Shown piece after piece: positions 17,767 to 26,425 of a stretch of 64,000 nucleotides of DNA. Source of the DNA: Paenibacillus wulumuqiensis (GTDB lineage Bacteria > Bacillota > Bacilli > Paenibacillales > Paenibacillaceae); the NCBI RefSeq assembly GCF_000971965.1, contig NZ_KQ040792.1, positions 124,001 to 188,000 of the forward strand. The letters run 5' to 3'. A program made the position numbers and the translations under genes. The notes under the pieces were generated by a model, which ran no database searches, had not been told where the DNA came from, and saw nothing but the letters and a program-made list of their open reading frames with translations. Positions within the stretch are counted from its first letter, which is position 1. Each line of letters opens with the position of its first letter.

Positions 17767-18717
17767 TCATTTCACCAGCGCAAGTTCTTTTTGATCCACA
17801 GGGAATCTTTCCTTGGTCTGCGCAGGATCGGTATGACCCAGTTCGGTATCATTCCCTTTGATATCGATCAAGCCATAACGTAGATCGGATATGGATGCGC
17901 TATATTGGTAGTAGGCGACTGTAGCAGTAATGGAAGGTCTCTTTCCTATTTCTTTTGTAATTTGGTATGGCAAAAAAGGTAAGTCTTTGCCGTTGGCAGA
18001 TGGTTTGTCATTGTAATTGGCTGACCAAATTTCCGTAGCTTTGTTATTTTTCACTTCATAATAGCTGATACGGTCAGGCATGGCTTCAAAAAATACATCC
18101 GATTGTCCTACCGGGAAATAGTGGGTTACCGTCTGCATCCCTACAGTGGGCAATTCAGTGGCTAATGTGGTTCTTGGTAGATCATATACCGTTTTTTCTC
18201 TTTGTTTGGAAAGGGTCTGAATGGCTGATGCAGTGGAGGTTGGAGATGGCTCATTTTTTGAGGAGCTGGCTTCACCTATATATACGATTCGGTTCGCTGC
18301 ATCCCAATTTACTTTCGCACCAATAGACTCTCCAACAAAGCGCAAAGGAACCATCACGACGCCTTCTTTTAAAGTGGCAGGCTGTGCCAATTCGATCCGG
18401 ACGCCATTTTGCAGAGCATATTTTTGATCAAGCTGTAGTAGAGTTTTTGTTCCAGCAGCATTTATGGTTACCGTTTTACTGGTATTATTCCATGATACAT
18501 ACGTATTATCGCTTCCGAGTTTGCTTACTACATTGATTGGAACCATCGTCACACCATTCCGAATATATGGAGCAACATCCGATGGAATGATGCCATATAC
18601 ACCTTTAATCTGGATCGATGTATCGGCTGCATAGACAGAATCGCCAAGTGGAGCGACAATCAGACTGCCAGCCAGGATAGAGCCTAATACGACAGTGGGA
18701 ATATGCTTTTTGTTCAT
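17767..18717 (-). CDS. Secreted stalk-domain (copper amine oxidase N-like) protein
   Basis: A 316-residue exported protein. The signal peptide covers residues 1-30 (cleavage near VYAA). Residues 33-155 carry the copper-amine-oxidase N1 'stalk' repeat: GVTMVPINVVSKLG, then VVMVPLRFVGESIGAKVNWD and NRIVYIG. This domain decorates many Paenibacillus surface proteins and has no amine-oxidase activity by itself. The remaining 160 residues, rich in Tyr and Lys, have no recognised domain. Start ATG 18717 after AAAGGAG. It lies directly downstream of a shorter paralogue and probably shares regulation with it. Confidence 0.85.
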   Translation of the reverse strand: MNKKHIPTVVLGSILAGSLIVAPLGDSVYAADTSIQIKGVYGIIPSDVAPYIRNGVTMVPINVVSKLGSDNTYVSWNNTSKTVTINAAGTKTLLQLDQKYALQNGVRIELAQPATLKEGVVMVPLRFVGESIGAKVNWDAANRIVYIGEASSSKNEPSPTSTASAIQTLSKQREKTVYDLPRTTLATELPTVGMQTVTHYFPVGQSDVFFEAMPDRISYYEVKNNKATEIWSANYNDKPSANGKDLPFLPYQITKEIGKRPSITATVAYYQYSASISDLRYGLIDIKGNDTELGHTDPAQTKERFPVDQKELALVK

Positions 18718-18777
18718 GATCTGGATTCTCCTTTGTTCGAGTAGTTGATTAAACTATAAGTATTTTTTATTACTCTA

Positions 18778-19236
18778 TTAGTTGGTGGTGCTTACTGCTC
18801 TCCCGATTGCTACAATACGATTCTCTGCATTCCACACGACAGGCTCGCCCAGTGCTTCGACGATCACACGTACTGGCACGAATATACGTCCATTTTGAAA
18901 TGTAGCTTTCTCTGCAGATTGTAGACGTTGCCCATTAACTTCAATGAACGGGCGAGTGACAATGATTGAAATCTGTTGGTTTGCTTGTTTTATTATGGCT
19001 TTTTTTTGTTGTGGATTCCAGCTTAGGGTTACTCCCGGAATATCCAGTTTTCTAATCGCATCTACAGGTATCATGACAGTACCATTGTGGATATAGGGAG
19101 CAGCGGCAGGAGCAATAAGTCCATGATTTCCATAAATTTGAATTACAGAAGCGGCATCGGTTCTTCCTGCTCCCAAGTTGCTGACTGTTGTACATATGAT
19201 GAGCACCAGTAACAAGATAGCTCCTGTCTTTTTCAT
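18778..19236 (-). CDS. Small secreted stalk-domain protein
   Basis: A 152-residue protein made of a signal peptide (residues 1-29) and a single stalk domain (GTVMIPVDAIRKLD, RIFVPVRVIVEALG, WNAENRIVAIGRA). The order and spacing match the N-terminal half of the neighbouring gene at 17767, so the two arose by duplication. Start ATG 19236 after AGGGAGGGAATGAT. It lies 60 bases upstream of its paralogue on the same strand. Likely wall-associated; function unknown. Confidence 0.85.
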   Translation of the reverse strand: MKKTGAILLLVLIICTTVSNLGAGRTDAASVIQIYGNHGLIAPAAAPYIHNGTVMIPVDAIRKLDIPGVTLSWNPQQKKAIIKQANQQISIIVTRPFIEVNGQRLQSAEKATFQNGRIFVPVRVIVEALGEPVVWNAENRIVAIGRAVSTTN

Positions 19237-19303
19237 ATCATTCCCTCCTGATCGTTATTCTGGCGATAGCCGTATAGGCATGCCGTGATTTTAGCTGAAC
19301 CAG

Positions 19304-19398
19304 TCAAAAAAAGAAAGTGACCTGCAACTGGCATAGGTGTAAAAGCATCATGGGACTTCATACTTTGAATAACCAGGATAATGCCGCAGCAGGTCACT
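19304..19398 (-). repeat. Large nested inverted repeat, possible terminator
   Basis: AGTGACCTGC (19316-19325) pairs perfectly with GCAGGTCACT (19389-19398), and inside it GGCAT pairs with ATGCC. The loop is about 45-60 bases. AAAAAAA before the left arm gives a T-tract on the minus strand, so it could terminate the GH30 gene or act as a small folded RNA. It fills most of the 304-base gap 19237-19540. Confidence 0.5.
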
Positions 19399-19540
19399 GT
19401 CTATAATCAAAACAATCTGTTACTTGTTTTGGACTGGATCAGGTCTGTTTAGTGTAAATCTATACGCCAACAGAGAATGTTAAATAGATCACTGGCTTTA
19501 TTTTAACTATAAACATTCCTATACGTCTGTAATCCGGTAC

Positions 19541-21196
19541 TTAATTCTTCCCCACCAGCGTCATCAGGGAACGTGCCGGGATGATAATGTCTTTTTTCAC
19601 CGAGACGGTGGACTGCTTTTTCAGGTCGGCGTGTTCAGAAGTCAGATAGGGCTTGAACTGCTTTATTTCCTTGCCGCCCGGCAGGTTGGTGACGTCGAGA
19701 TGGATCGTTTTGGCTTCGTTGCTGCTGTTAACGAAGACGACGGATAGCTGCTTGTCCTCGTTATGATAATACGCCGAGCCCATCAGACCGTTCGGATCGT
19801 TTGCACCCTGCAGGTCGATTCGCTGTGCGCCGGGACGGACGAATTTGCTGTAGTTGCCGAGGGCCCATAGCGTTTTGGATTCGATGATGGATTGGGTGTC
19901 GCCGGGATTTTGGTAATCGGTGTAGACCAGGCCGTCCTTGTAATCTTCCTTGGACACGGCCAGCCACCACTGCCATGCGGATGCCTGGGTCGTTACCATG
20001 TCATAGTGAATAACTTTGGCGACATCCAGGGCAGTATCCATCGTCAGGTCACGCCCCGGTCCGCGGTCGCCGAGGATACAGTATTCGGACATCCAGAACT
20101 TGGCGTCCTGCACGTAGCGATCCAGATTATCCCGCACCAGTTCGCGCAGGCGAACCAGACGATCGTCGCCCGGTTTGGCTTCATCGGACCAGTAAGAGTG
20201 GGCGCTCATTTTATTGCCGATGATGCCGGCAATCTGCGGATCTCCGAGCATCTCCTTGATATATTCACTGTATTTGCCTTCAAAGGCACCGCCGGCGTTG
20301 CCGCTCGTATACGTACTGCCTGCTTTGCCGGTATATGTAGCGTACATGTCGTTATCCAGCAGGGACAGATATTCTACCGCTTCGATCGCATCGACTTCGG
20401 TATCGATGCCGCGTTTGTGCAGCTCACTGTCAAGGGCGATCAGCACTTTTTTGATATCTTCGATATTGTAGCGATTCCCTTCCTGACCGGCACGGTTCCA
20501 GTCCCAGGTCGGTTCGTTGATCGGGCTGATATAGTCAAAGCCCAGCTTTTGCTTGTGGAAATGCTCCAGCACGTCCGCGAGGAACACAGCGTAATCGTCA
20601 ATATAGTCTTCCTTGAGATTGGTGCTGCCTACCGACGGGTCCGGCTGGCCGTGGCCGTTCTTGGTCATCCATACCGGCGGACTGTTGACAAAAGCGACCG
20701 TTTCCTCGACGCCGCGCTTCTTGGCAGCCTGCAGGAACCACTGCTGACCGGCCTGTCTGGACCAATCATATGGCTGGTCTTCACCGGACTTGAAGCTCTC
20801 GGCGCGGCGCCATGGATCGCTGATAATATTCTGATCGGTATCTACGCTGCCTGCCCCGATATTGAAGCGCCAGATCGACAGCCCGATCCCTTTATCCTGG
20901 GAGAAGAGCAGATCGGCGACTTTGTTTTTGTTCTTTTCCGACCATTCAGAGCCGATATGATCGATACTCCAGGCACCGGATGCACCGAAGCCGTCGATCT
21001 CCTGATACCGCTGCTGACCGTTGATCGTAATCTGCTGTACGTCGGTCTGCGGGTTCCCTTTGGCGGCAAGCGTGTCGCTGCTGTCCTCTGCGGCAGCTCC
21101 TGCGCCGGATGCCATGCCGGAGAACAGCATCACAGACAATGATAACGCCCCCAGCCTGGGTAAAAAGCGTGTTTTGTTACCGTGCACATTTCTCAT
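19541..21196 (-). CDS. Secreted GH30-family glycoside hydrolase (endo-beta-1,6-galactanase-like)
   Basis: A 551-residue exported enzyme. A signal peptide (residues 1-36, ending GAGAA) precedes a (beta/alpha)8 barrel. Key sites: WRFNIGAGS (109-117), acid/base Glu228 in SPINEPTWDW, nucleophile Glu371 in FWMSEYCIL. A C-terminal beta-sandwich domain follows from about 480. The glycine-poor DGFGASGAWS start and WDW after NEP resemble GH30 members that cleave beta-1,6-galactan rather than glucosylceramide or xylan. Start ATG 21196 is 7 bases from AGGAGG (ATG 21199 is an alternative). Likely acts on plant arabinogalactan side chains outside the cell. Confidence 0.88.
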   Translation of the reverse strand: MRNVHGNKTRFLPRLGALSLSVMLFSGMASGAGAAAEDSSDTLAAKGNPQTDVQQITINGQQRYQEIDGFGASGAWSIDHIGSEWSEKNKNKVADLLFSQDKGIGLSIWRFNIGAGSVDTDQNIISDPWRRAESFKSGEDQPYDWSRQAGQQWFLQAAKKRGVEETVAFVNSPPVWMTKNGHGQPDPSVGSTNLKEDYIDDYAVFLADVLEHFHKQKLGFDYISPINEPTWDWNRAGQEGNRYNIEDIKKVLIALDSELHKRGIDTEVDAIEAVEYLSLLDNDMYATYTGKAGSTYTSGNAGGAFEGKYSEYIKEMLGDPQIAGIIGNKMSAHSYWSDEAKPGDDRLVRLRELVRDNLDRYVQDAKFWMSEYCILGDRGPGRDLTMDTALDVAKVIHYDMVTTQASAWQWWLAVSKEDYKDGLVYTDYQNPGDTQSIIESKTLWALGNYSKFVRPGAQRIDLQGANDPNGLMGSAYYHNEDKQLSVVFVNSSNEAKTIHLDVTNLPGGKEIKQFKPYLTSEHADLKKQSTVSVKKDIIIPARSLMTLVGKN

Positions 21197-21444
21197 CATT
21201 ATTCCTCCTCTGAATTGGTGAATAGAGATACAGTTGTGGTGTCGGTGAGAGTAGGGAGTGAATGTCACACATTTATTGTATACGCTTACAATATGTTAAG
21301 TATAGCTAATTATAGCTTTTTCAGGAATGCAGATTGTAAATAAAGATCAGTAATGATCTGATAAGCCCTCGTTAGAAGTATCTCATGGAAGCGACAGTTA
21401 TAGAACTCGGCTGCATAATCCGTATACCAACACCTAACAACAGA
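21197..21444. other. Region upstream of the GH30 gene
   Basis: First part of a 462-base gap. It should contain the GH30 promoter (minus) and perhaps one for the plus-strand transcript that ends at the next terminator. Apart from AT-rich sequence around 21280-21350, nothing specific is recognised. Confidence 0.4.
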
Positions 21445-21486
21445 CCGATGCAACGGAGCGAGAAACCAGGGCATCGGCTTTTTATT
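21445..21486 (+). terminator. Orphan plus-strand terminator
   Basis: CCGATGC (21445-21451) and GCATCGG (21471-21477) flank a 19-base loop and are followed by CTTTTTATTGTTTT. No plus-strand gene precedes it, so it may end a small RNA or an attenuated leader for the transporter gene at 21659. Confidence 0.65.
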
Positions 21487-21658
21487 GTTTTATCCTTTTA
21501 AAGCATTAATTCGGTTGACTGATCCAGTGAACTGTACTATATTCAACAATTAATATTGCCCAAAATGGAGTGAAGGAGGCGGCAGGGCTCATTCGTACAT
21601 AACGGAATTCTCGAATTACATAACGATTTAACCTAACAGGAAGACAGGAGGGAATGGA

Positions 21659-22906
21659 ATGTCACAGTTATTGGCTCTGGTACTGGTGGTTTTCATTTTG
21701 TTTGTTGGTGATGCGGTGTCGGTGCGGACGAAGGCCTGGATTCCTTCGGTATTTATCAGCGCCATTCTGTTCCTGATCGGCTATTGGACCTTTTTCCCAA
21801 AAGAGATTGTGGCGATTGCCGGCATACCGTCTACAGTTGCGACGATGCTAATGTATCTGCTGATCACAAATATGGGTACGCTGTTATCCATTCGTGAGCT
21901 CAAGCAGCAGTGGAAGACAATCGTCATCGCGCTGTCGGGTGTACTCGGTATTGTAATTTTCCTGTTTGCGATCGGTACTTTTATTTTTGATATGCAGACG
22001 ATGCTGGTAGCGATTCCGCCACTCGTCGGAGGTGTGGTATCCGCCGTCATTATGTCGGACGGGGCCAAGGTAGCGGGACTGGCTACACTGTCAGTATTCG
22101 CGATTGTTATCTATGTGATGCAGGGGTTTGCCGGATATCCGCTGACCTCGATCATGCTGAAAAAAGAAGGACGTCGTCTGCTCCAGCTGCACCGCAGTGG
22201 TCAGCTGACACAGGCGGATCACGGAGTGAGCCAGCGAGCGAACACAGCGACAAAAGGTGGACAAACCAACGCCGCTGCCGATCCCAAAGTCTCTTCGGCA
22301 GAGGCGCAGCCGGAACTGCGGATGTTCCGCTGGCTGCCGGCTAAGTATAATACGGAATTTTTCAAATTTTTCCGGTTGGCACTGGTCGCGTATCTAGCGT
22401 ATCTGGTCTCGACGCTGCTTGGTCCGTGGGTGAGCATCAGCCCATTCGTCCTCTGTCTGCTGTTCGGGATTATCGGGGCCAGCACAGGCTTTCTGGAGAA
22501 GCAGGCGCTGCAAAAGGCCAACGGATTTGGCTTTGCCATTCTCGGTCTGATGCTGTTTATCTTTGACGGACTCAAGCAGGCGACGCCGCAGATGATGCTC
22601 CAGATTCTGCCGCAGCTTGTCGGGACAATTGTTATCGGGGTAATCGGCATGTATGTATTCTCCATGCTGGCGGGCAGGCTGCTCAAAGTCAGCAAGGAAA
22701 TGGCCTTTTCCGTCTCCTTGACCGCACTATACGGATTCCCGGCGGATTACATCATCACGTCGGAAGTGATAAAATCTCTGACAGAAGACGAGCAGGAACG
22801 CGAAATGCTGACCAGCCGGATGCTGCCCCCGATGCTGGTTGGCGGATTTATCACCGTTACGATCGTCTCGGTCGTTCTGGCAGGCATTTTCGTGGAGCTT
22901 TTGTAA
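21659..22906 (+). CDS. Polytopic membrane transporter of unknown substrate
   Basis: A 415-residue membrane protein. About six hydrophobic helices (residues 1-165), a polar cytoplasmic loop of about 60 residues (Gln/Ala/Thr-rich, 170-232) and about five more helices form an inverted two-half layout. Conserved-looking features include IPPLVGGVVSAVIMSDGAK in the first half and SVSLTALYGFPADYIIT in the second, the kind of Gly/Pro-broken helix seen in GltS- and DUF819-like secondary transporters. The ATG at 21659 follows GGAGGG. Followed after 46 bases by two amidohydrolase genes, so it probably imports their amide or carbamoyl substrate. Family assignment is uncertain. Confidence 0.75.
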   Translation: MSQLLALVLVVFILFVGDAVSVRTKAWIPSVFISAILFLIGYWTFFPKEIVAIAGIPSTVATMLMYLLITNMGTLLSIRELKQQWKTIVIALSGVLGIVIFLFAIGTFIFDMQTMLVAIPPLVGGVVSAVIMSDGAKVAGLATLSVFAIVIYVMQGFAGYPLTSIMLKKEGRRLLQLHRSGQLTQADHGVSQRANTATKGGQTNAAADPKVSSAEAQPELRMFRWLPAKYNTEFFKFFRLALVAYLAYLVSTLLGPWVSISPFVLCLLFGIIGASTGFLEKQALQKANGFGFAILGLMLFIFDGLKQATPQMMLQILPQLVGTIVIGVIGMYVFSMLAGRLLKVSKEMAFSVSLTALYGFPADYIITSEVIKSLTEDEQEREMLTSRMLPPMLVGGFITVTIVSVVLAGIFVELL

Positions 22907-22952
22907 AATAGGATAAAATCGTTCAATCAGATCAATCAGGGAGGGAATCACC

Positions 22953-24194
22953 ATGAAGCAGCTTCAGCAGCGGATCGAAGATCATATTGAGGCACTGAGT
23001 GCCTTTACGGCTACACCGGGACAGGGAACGACGCGGCTCACCTACAGTCCGCAGGATGTGCAGGCCCGGCATTATATCAAGGAGCAGATGACGAAATACG
23101 GCCTAAGCGTGCGTGAAGATGGGATCGGCAATATTTTCGGCAGGCTGGAAGGGACGCAGCCGGATGCGCCGGCGGTGCTGGTCGGATCGCACTTTGACTC
23201 GGTGCCAAATGGCGGCAGCTACGATGGCCCGGCTGGCGTAGTGGCCGGTCTGGAAGTGGCGGCCTTATTTCAGGAAAATCAGATCCAGCCAACCTATCCG
23301 CTCGAAGTGATCGCTATGGTCGAGGAAGAAGGCGCCCGGTTCGCCGGTGGTCTGATGGGCTCGCGGGCGATGCTCGGCATTCTGAGTGAGCAGGAATTCA
23401 GCGAGCTGCGTGACAAGGATGGCATCACGACGATCCAGGCGATGGAGCAGGCCGGGCTGGACACTTCCCTGCCAAGGATCAGAGATCCACGGACGATTCG
23501 CGCCTTTCTTGAACTGCATATTGAACAGGGTCCGATTCTGGAGGAACAGGGCATTCCGATCGGCATCGTTGAAGCGATCGTCGGGCTCGCCCAGCTGGAG
23601 ATTACTGTGCAGGGCCAGGCAGGACATGCCGGTACGACCCCGATGGACCGCCGGGCGGATGCACTGGTGGCGGCAGCCGGCATCATCAGCGGACTGCCGG
23701 GCATTGCCACAGAGACAGGCGACAGATCGGTCATTACGACCGGGCGGCTGAATGTATGGCCGAACGGCGCCAATGTGATCCCGGATAAAGTAGTCTTCAC
23801 CGTCGATCTGCGCTCCGGGCGCGAAGAACATGTACAGACCCTGATCCGGCGCACCGAGGAACTGGCTGCCTCGTATGAACAGGGCGGTATTCGGGTATCC
23901 GTACAGCAGCAGCTGTACATGAAGCCCAAAGCGATGAATGCCCATATCCGCTCCCTGCTGCAGGACAAGAGCGAGCAGCTCGGCATCGCCCACTGCCCGA
24001 TCAACAGCGGTGCCGGCCATGATGCGATGGTATTCGCGGATGTGACGGATGTGGGGATGCTGTTCATCCCGAGCCGCAGCGGACTGAGCCATTGTCCGGA
24101 AGAATGGTCGGATGCGGCGGATATGGCGAGAGCCGTTCACATTTTCTATGAGACGATTCGATCCCTGACGACGGAGGTGGAAGGTCATGAGTGA
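22953..24194 (+). CDS. M20 Zn-dependent amidase (N-carbamoyl-amino-acid hydrolase/allantoate amidohydrolase type)
   Basis: A 413-residue cytoplasmic metallohydrolase. VGSHFDSVPNGGSYDGPAGV supplies the metal-binding His and Asp, MVEEEGARFAGGLMGS the catalytic Glu pair, LELHIEQGPILE the next metal ligand, and GQAGHAGTTPMDRRAD the dimerisation/substrate loop; NSGAGHDAM gives the last His. This set defines the hydantoinase/carbamoylase family that removes the carbamoyl group from N-carbamoyl-amino acids, ureidoglycolate or allantoate. Start ATG 22953 after GGGAGGG. It overlaps the next gene by 8 bases. No other purine- or hydantoin-pathway gene is present, so the exact substrate is open. Confidence 0.9.
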   Translation: MKQLQQRIEDHIEALSAFTATPGQGTTRLTYSPQDVQARHYIKEQMTKYGLSVREDGIGNIFGRLEGTQPDAPAVLVGSHFDSVPNGGSYDGPAGVVAGLEVAALFQENQIQPTYPLEVIAMVEEEGARFAGGLMGSRAMLGILSEQEFSELRDKDGITTIQAMEQAGLDTSLPRIRDPRTIRAFLELHIEQGPILEEQGIPIGIVEAIVGLAQLEITVQGQAGHAGTTPMDRRADALVAAAGIISGLPGIATETGDRSVITTGRLNVWPNGANVIPDKVVFTVDLRSGREEHVQTLIRRTEELAASYEQGGIRVSVQQQLYMKPKAMNAHIRSLLQDKSEQLGIAHCPINSGAGHDAMVFADVTDVGMLFIPSRSGLSHCPEEWSDAADMARAVHIFYETIRSLTTEVEGHE

Positions 24195-25392
24195 GGTACA
24201 GACGGCACAGACAGATATCCTTAACGCCCGGATTCGGGAAAGTATCGCCGGTTCCGGCGAAGAACTGCTCCAGCTGCGCCGCCATCTGCACAGTCATCCC
24301 GAGCTGTCCTGGGAAGAGGTAAATACCACCACCCTGGTATGCGACTATCTGGATAAGCTGGGTATCGGCTATCGCAGAACGACGCCGACCGGGGTTATTG
24401 CGGATATCCACGGCGGACGACCGGGCAAGACGGTAGCGCTGCGCGCCGATATGGATGCACTGTCGGTCGAGCAGATCGATAAGCATCTGCCGTATGCATC
24501 GCAGGAGGAAGGCAAAATGCACGCCTGCGGCCATGATGCGCATACGTCCATGCTGCTCGTCGCCGCGCGGGCGCTGAATGCAGTCAAAGAAGAGCTGTCG
24601 GGAACGGTACGGCTTATTTTCCAACCGGCCGAAGAGGTCGCCCAGGGGGCGCGCGAGATGGTGCAGCAGGGCGCAGTGGATGGCGTGGATAATGTATTCG
24701 GCATTCATATCTGGTCACAGATGCCGACTCATGCGGTAGCCTGCAGTCCGGGTCCATCCTTTGCCTCAGCCGATCTGTTCACGGTGACCTTCCAGGGACG
24801 GGGCGGACATGGCGCGATGCCGCAGGATTGTATCGATACGGCGATCGTTGCGTCTTCCTTTGTCATGAATGTGCAGTCGATTGTCTCCCGTACGGTGGCT
24901 CCGAGACAGCCTGCGGTAGTGACCGTCGGAAAAATGACCGTTGGTACCCGGTTCAATATCATCGCCGAACATGCGGTGATCGAAGGAACGGTGCGCTGCT
25001 TTGATCCGGCGACCCGCGATCATATTGAGCAGCAGCTGCAGCATTATGCCGATCAGGTGGCGGCTTTGTATGGAGCGACAGCCAAGCTCGATTATGTGCG
25101 CGGTACCCAGGCTGTGATCAATGAAGAACAGAGTGCAAGGCTGGTTCAGCAGGTCGCAGCGGCGGCTTTTGGTGAGCAGGTATTGTATGAAGAGGAACCG
25201 ACCATGGGCGGCGAGGACTTCAGCTTTTATCTGGATGAGGTGCCGGGCAGCTTTGCACTCGTAGGCAGCGGCAATGCGGCCAAGGATACGCAGTGGGCGC
25301 ATCATCACGGCAAATTCAACATTGATGAGGATGCGCTGGCGACCGGAGCGGAGCTGTATGCGCAGTATGCGTGGGCTTATTTGAACCGGTAA
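24187..25392 (+). CDS. M20 amidohydrolase (N-acyl-amino-acid/IAA-conjugate hydrolase type)
   Basis: A 401-residue metallopeptidase-fold enzyme. RRHLHSHPELSWEE at the N-terminus, ALRADMDALSVEQ, HACGHDAHTSMLL, FQPAEEVAQGAREM and, near the end, TMGGEDFSFYL are the ordered metal-site motifs of the M20D group (hippurate, N-acetyl-amino-acid and indole-acetyl-amino-acid hydrolases). It starts inside the preceding amidase gene (8-base overlap) after GGAGGTGGAAGGTC, so the two are co-translated. Together with the transporter, it suggests uptake and two-way deprotection of N-modified amino acids. Confidence 0.9.
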   Translation: MSEVQTAQTDILNARIRESIAGSGEELLQLRRHLHSHPELSWEEVNTTTLVCDYLDKLGIGYRRTTPTGVIADIHGGRPGKTVALRADMDALSVEQIDKHLPYASQEEGKMHACGHDAHTSMLLVAARALNAVKEELSGTVRLIFQPAEEVAQGAREMVQQGAVDGVDNVFGIHIWSQMPTHAVACSPGPSFASADLFTVTFQGRGGHGAMPQDCIDTAIVASSFVMNVQSIVSRTVAPRQPAVVTVGKMTVGTRFNIIAEHAVIEGTVRCFDPATRDHIEQQLQHYADQVAALYGATAKLDYVRGTQAVINEEQSARLVQQVAAAAFGEQVLYEEEPTMGGEDFSFYLDEVPGSFALVGSGNAAKDTQWAHHHGKFNIDEDALATGAELYAQYAWAYLNR

Positions 25393-25449
25393 GTGCAGAA
25401 GTGGATATATAACATATGGATAATGCCATAAGTATGATGTAGTAATCAG

Positions 25450-25478
25450 GCCGTTCCGAATCGTTGGAACGGCTTTTT
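25450..25478 (+). terminator. Terminator of the amidohydrolase operon
   Basis: GCCGTTCC and GGAACGGC flank a 7-base loop, followed by TTTTTG. Confidence 0.9.
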
Positions 25479-25607
25479 GCTGTAGTTATTTACCGATTAT
25501 CTGTTAATGCATATGCCAAGCAACCAGCCGATGGACCAGCTGGTATGGGACCATGTCTTTGTCATTGCCTGATCCTGTGACCATTTATGCAGCGATGTAA
25601 GGAATTC

Positions 25608-25639
25608 GTAAGACTTGCTTCAATGCCGGTTAAGATTTG
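25608..25639 (+). promoter_or_regulatory. Possible response-regulator direct repeat before the ABC operon
   Basis: GTAAGACTTG (25608-25617) and TTAAGATTTG (25630-25639) agree at 7 of 10 positions and start 22 bases apart, two helical turns. They lie about 45-75 bases before the first ABC gene, where OmpR-family regulators of antimicrobial-peptide ABC operons often bind. Assignment to the regulator at 30238 is inference. Confidence 0.35.
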
Positions 25640-25684
25640 TTCTATATCATGAAGACAAGATGAATAGAACAAGGAGGCTGTATG

Positions 25685-26425
25685 ATGGAATGGATTATAG
25701 AGACGCAGAATTTGACCAAAACCTATGGCAAGCAAACGGCACTTTCCAACGTCAATCTCAAAGTCAGCAAAGGAAGAGTATATGGACTTTTGGGCGCGAA
25801 CGGAGCCGGCAAGACAACATTGATGAAGCTGCTGGTCGGATTGCTTCATCCGTCTTCCGGCAGCATCCGTTTATTTGACGAGCCATGGAGCAGACAATCA
25901 CTGGCACGGGTAGGGGCTTTGATTGAAGCTCCTGCTTTGTATGGGCATTTGACCGGCAGGGAGAATCTGCAGGTTCATCAGCGTCTGCTCGGTCTGCCGG
26001 AGAGCCGGATCGATGAGGTGTTGGAGACCGTCGGCCTGCACCAGACCCTACCCAAGAAAAAGGCCGCTGCGTATTCGCTCGGCATGAAGCAGCGCCTGGG
26101 GATCGCTTCGGCGCTGCTCAATCAGCCGGATTTGCTTATTCTCGATGAGCCGACCAATGGACTCGATCCGATGGGCATCCGGGAGATGAGAGAGTTGATT
26201 CATTCCTTTACCGGGCAGGGGATTACGGTGATTCTGTCCAGCCATATTCTGAGCGAAGTTGCCCAGATTGTGCATGATGTGGGCATTATCAGTCGGGGAG
26301 AGATGCAGTATCAGGGTACGCTGGATGATCTGATGCAGCAGCATGGCAATCAGGAAGATCTGGAAGAAATCTTTATGCATTATGCCGCAGGCCGCAGCGG
26401 ATCACTGGAGGGGATGTACCGATGA
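25685..26425 (+). CDS. Lantibiotic-immunity type ABC transporter ATP-binding protein
   Basis: A 246-residue ATPase of the NukF/SpaF/EpiF group. Walker A GANGAGKTT (about 36-44), signature YSLGMKQRLG (about 127-136), Walker B LLILDEPTNGLDP and the H-loop SSHIL are intact. It energises permeases that expel or release peptide antibiotics from the membrane. Start ATG 25685, 7 bases after AGGAGG; the ATG one codon upstream is only 4 bases away. It is the first gene of an eight-gene unit and overlaps the next gene (ATGA). Confidence 0.92.
   Translation: MEWIIETQNLTKTYGKQTALSNVNLKVSKGRVYGLLGANGAGKTTLMKLLVGLLHPSSGSIRLFDEPWSRQSLARVGALIEAPALYGHLTGRENLQVHQRLLGLPESRIDEVLETVGLHQTLPKKKAAAYSLGMKQRLGIASALLNQPDLLILDEPTNGLDPMGIREMRELIHSFTGQGITVILSSHILSEVAQIVHDVGIISRGEMQYQGTLDDLMQQHGNQEDLEEIFMHYAAGRSGSLEGMYR

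Noticed and set aside
25507-25572. A short frame (MHMPSNQPMDQL...) before the ABC operon as a lantibiotic precursor
   Set aside because: Only about 21 codons, no Cys, no leader motif and no ribosome binding site.
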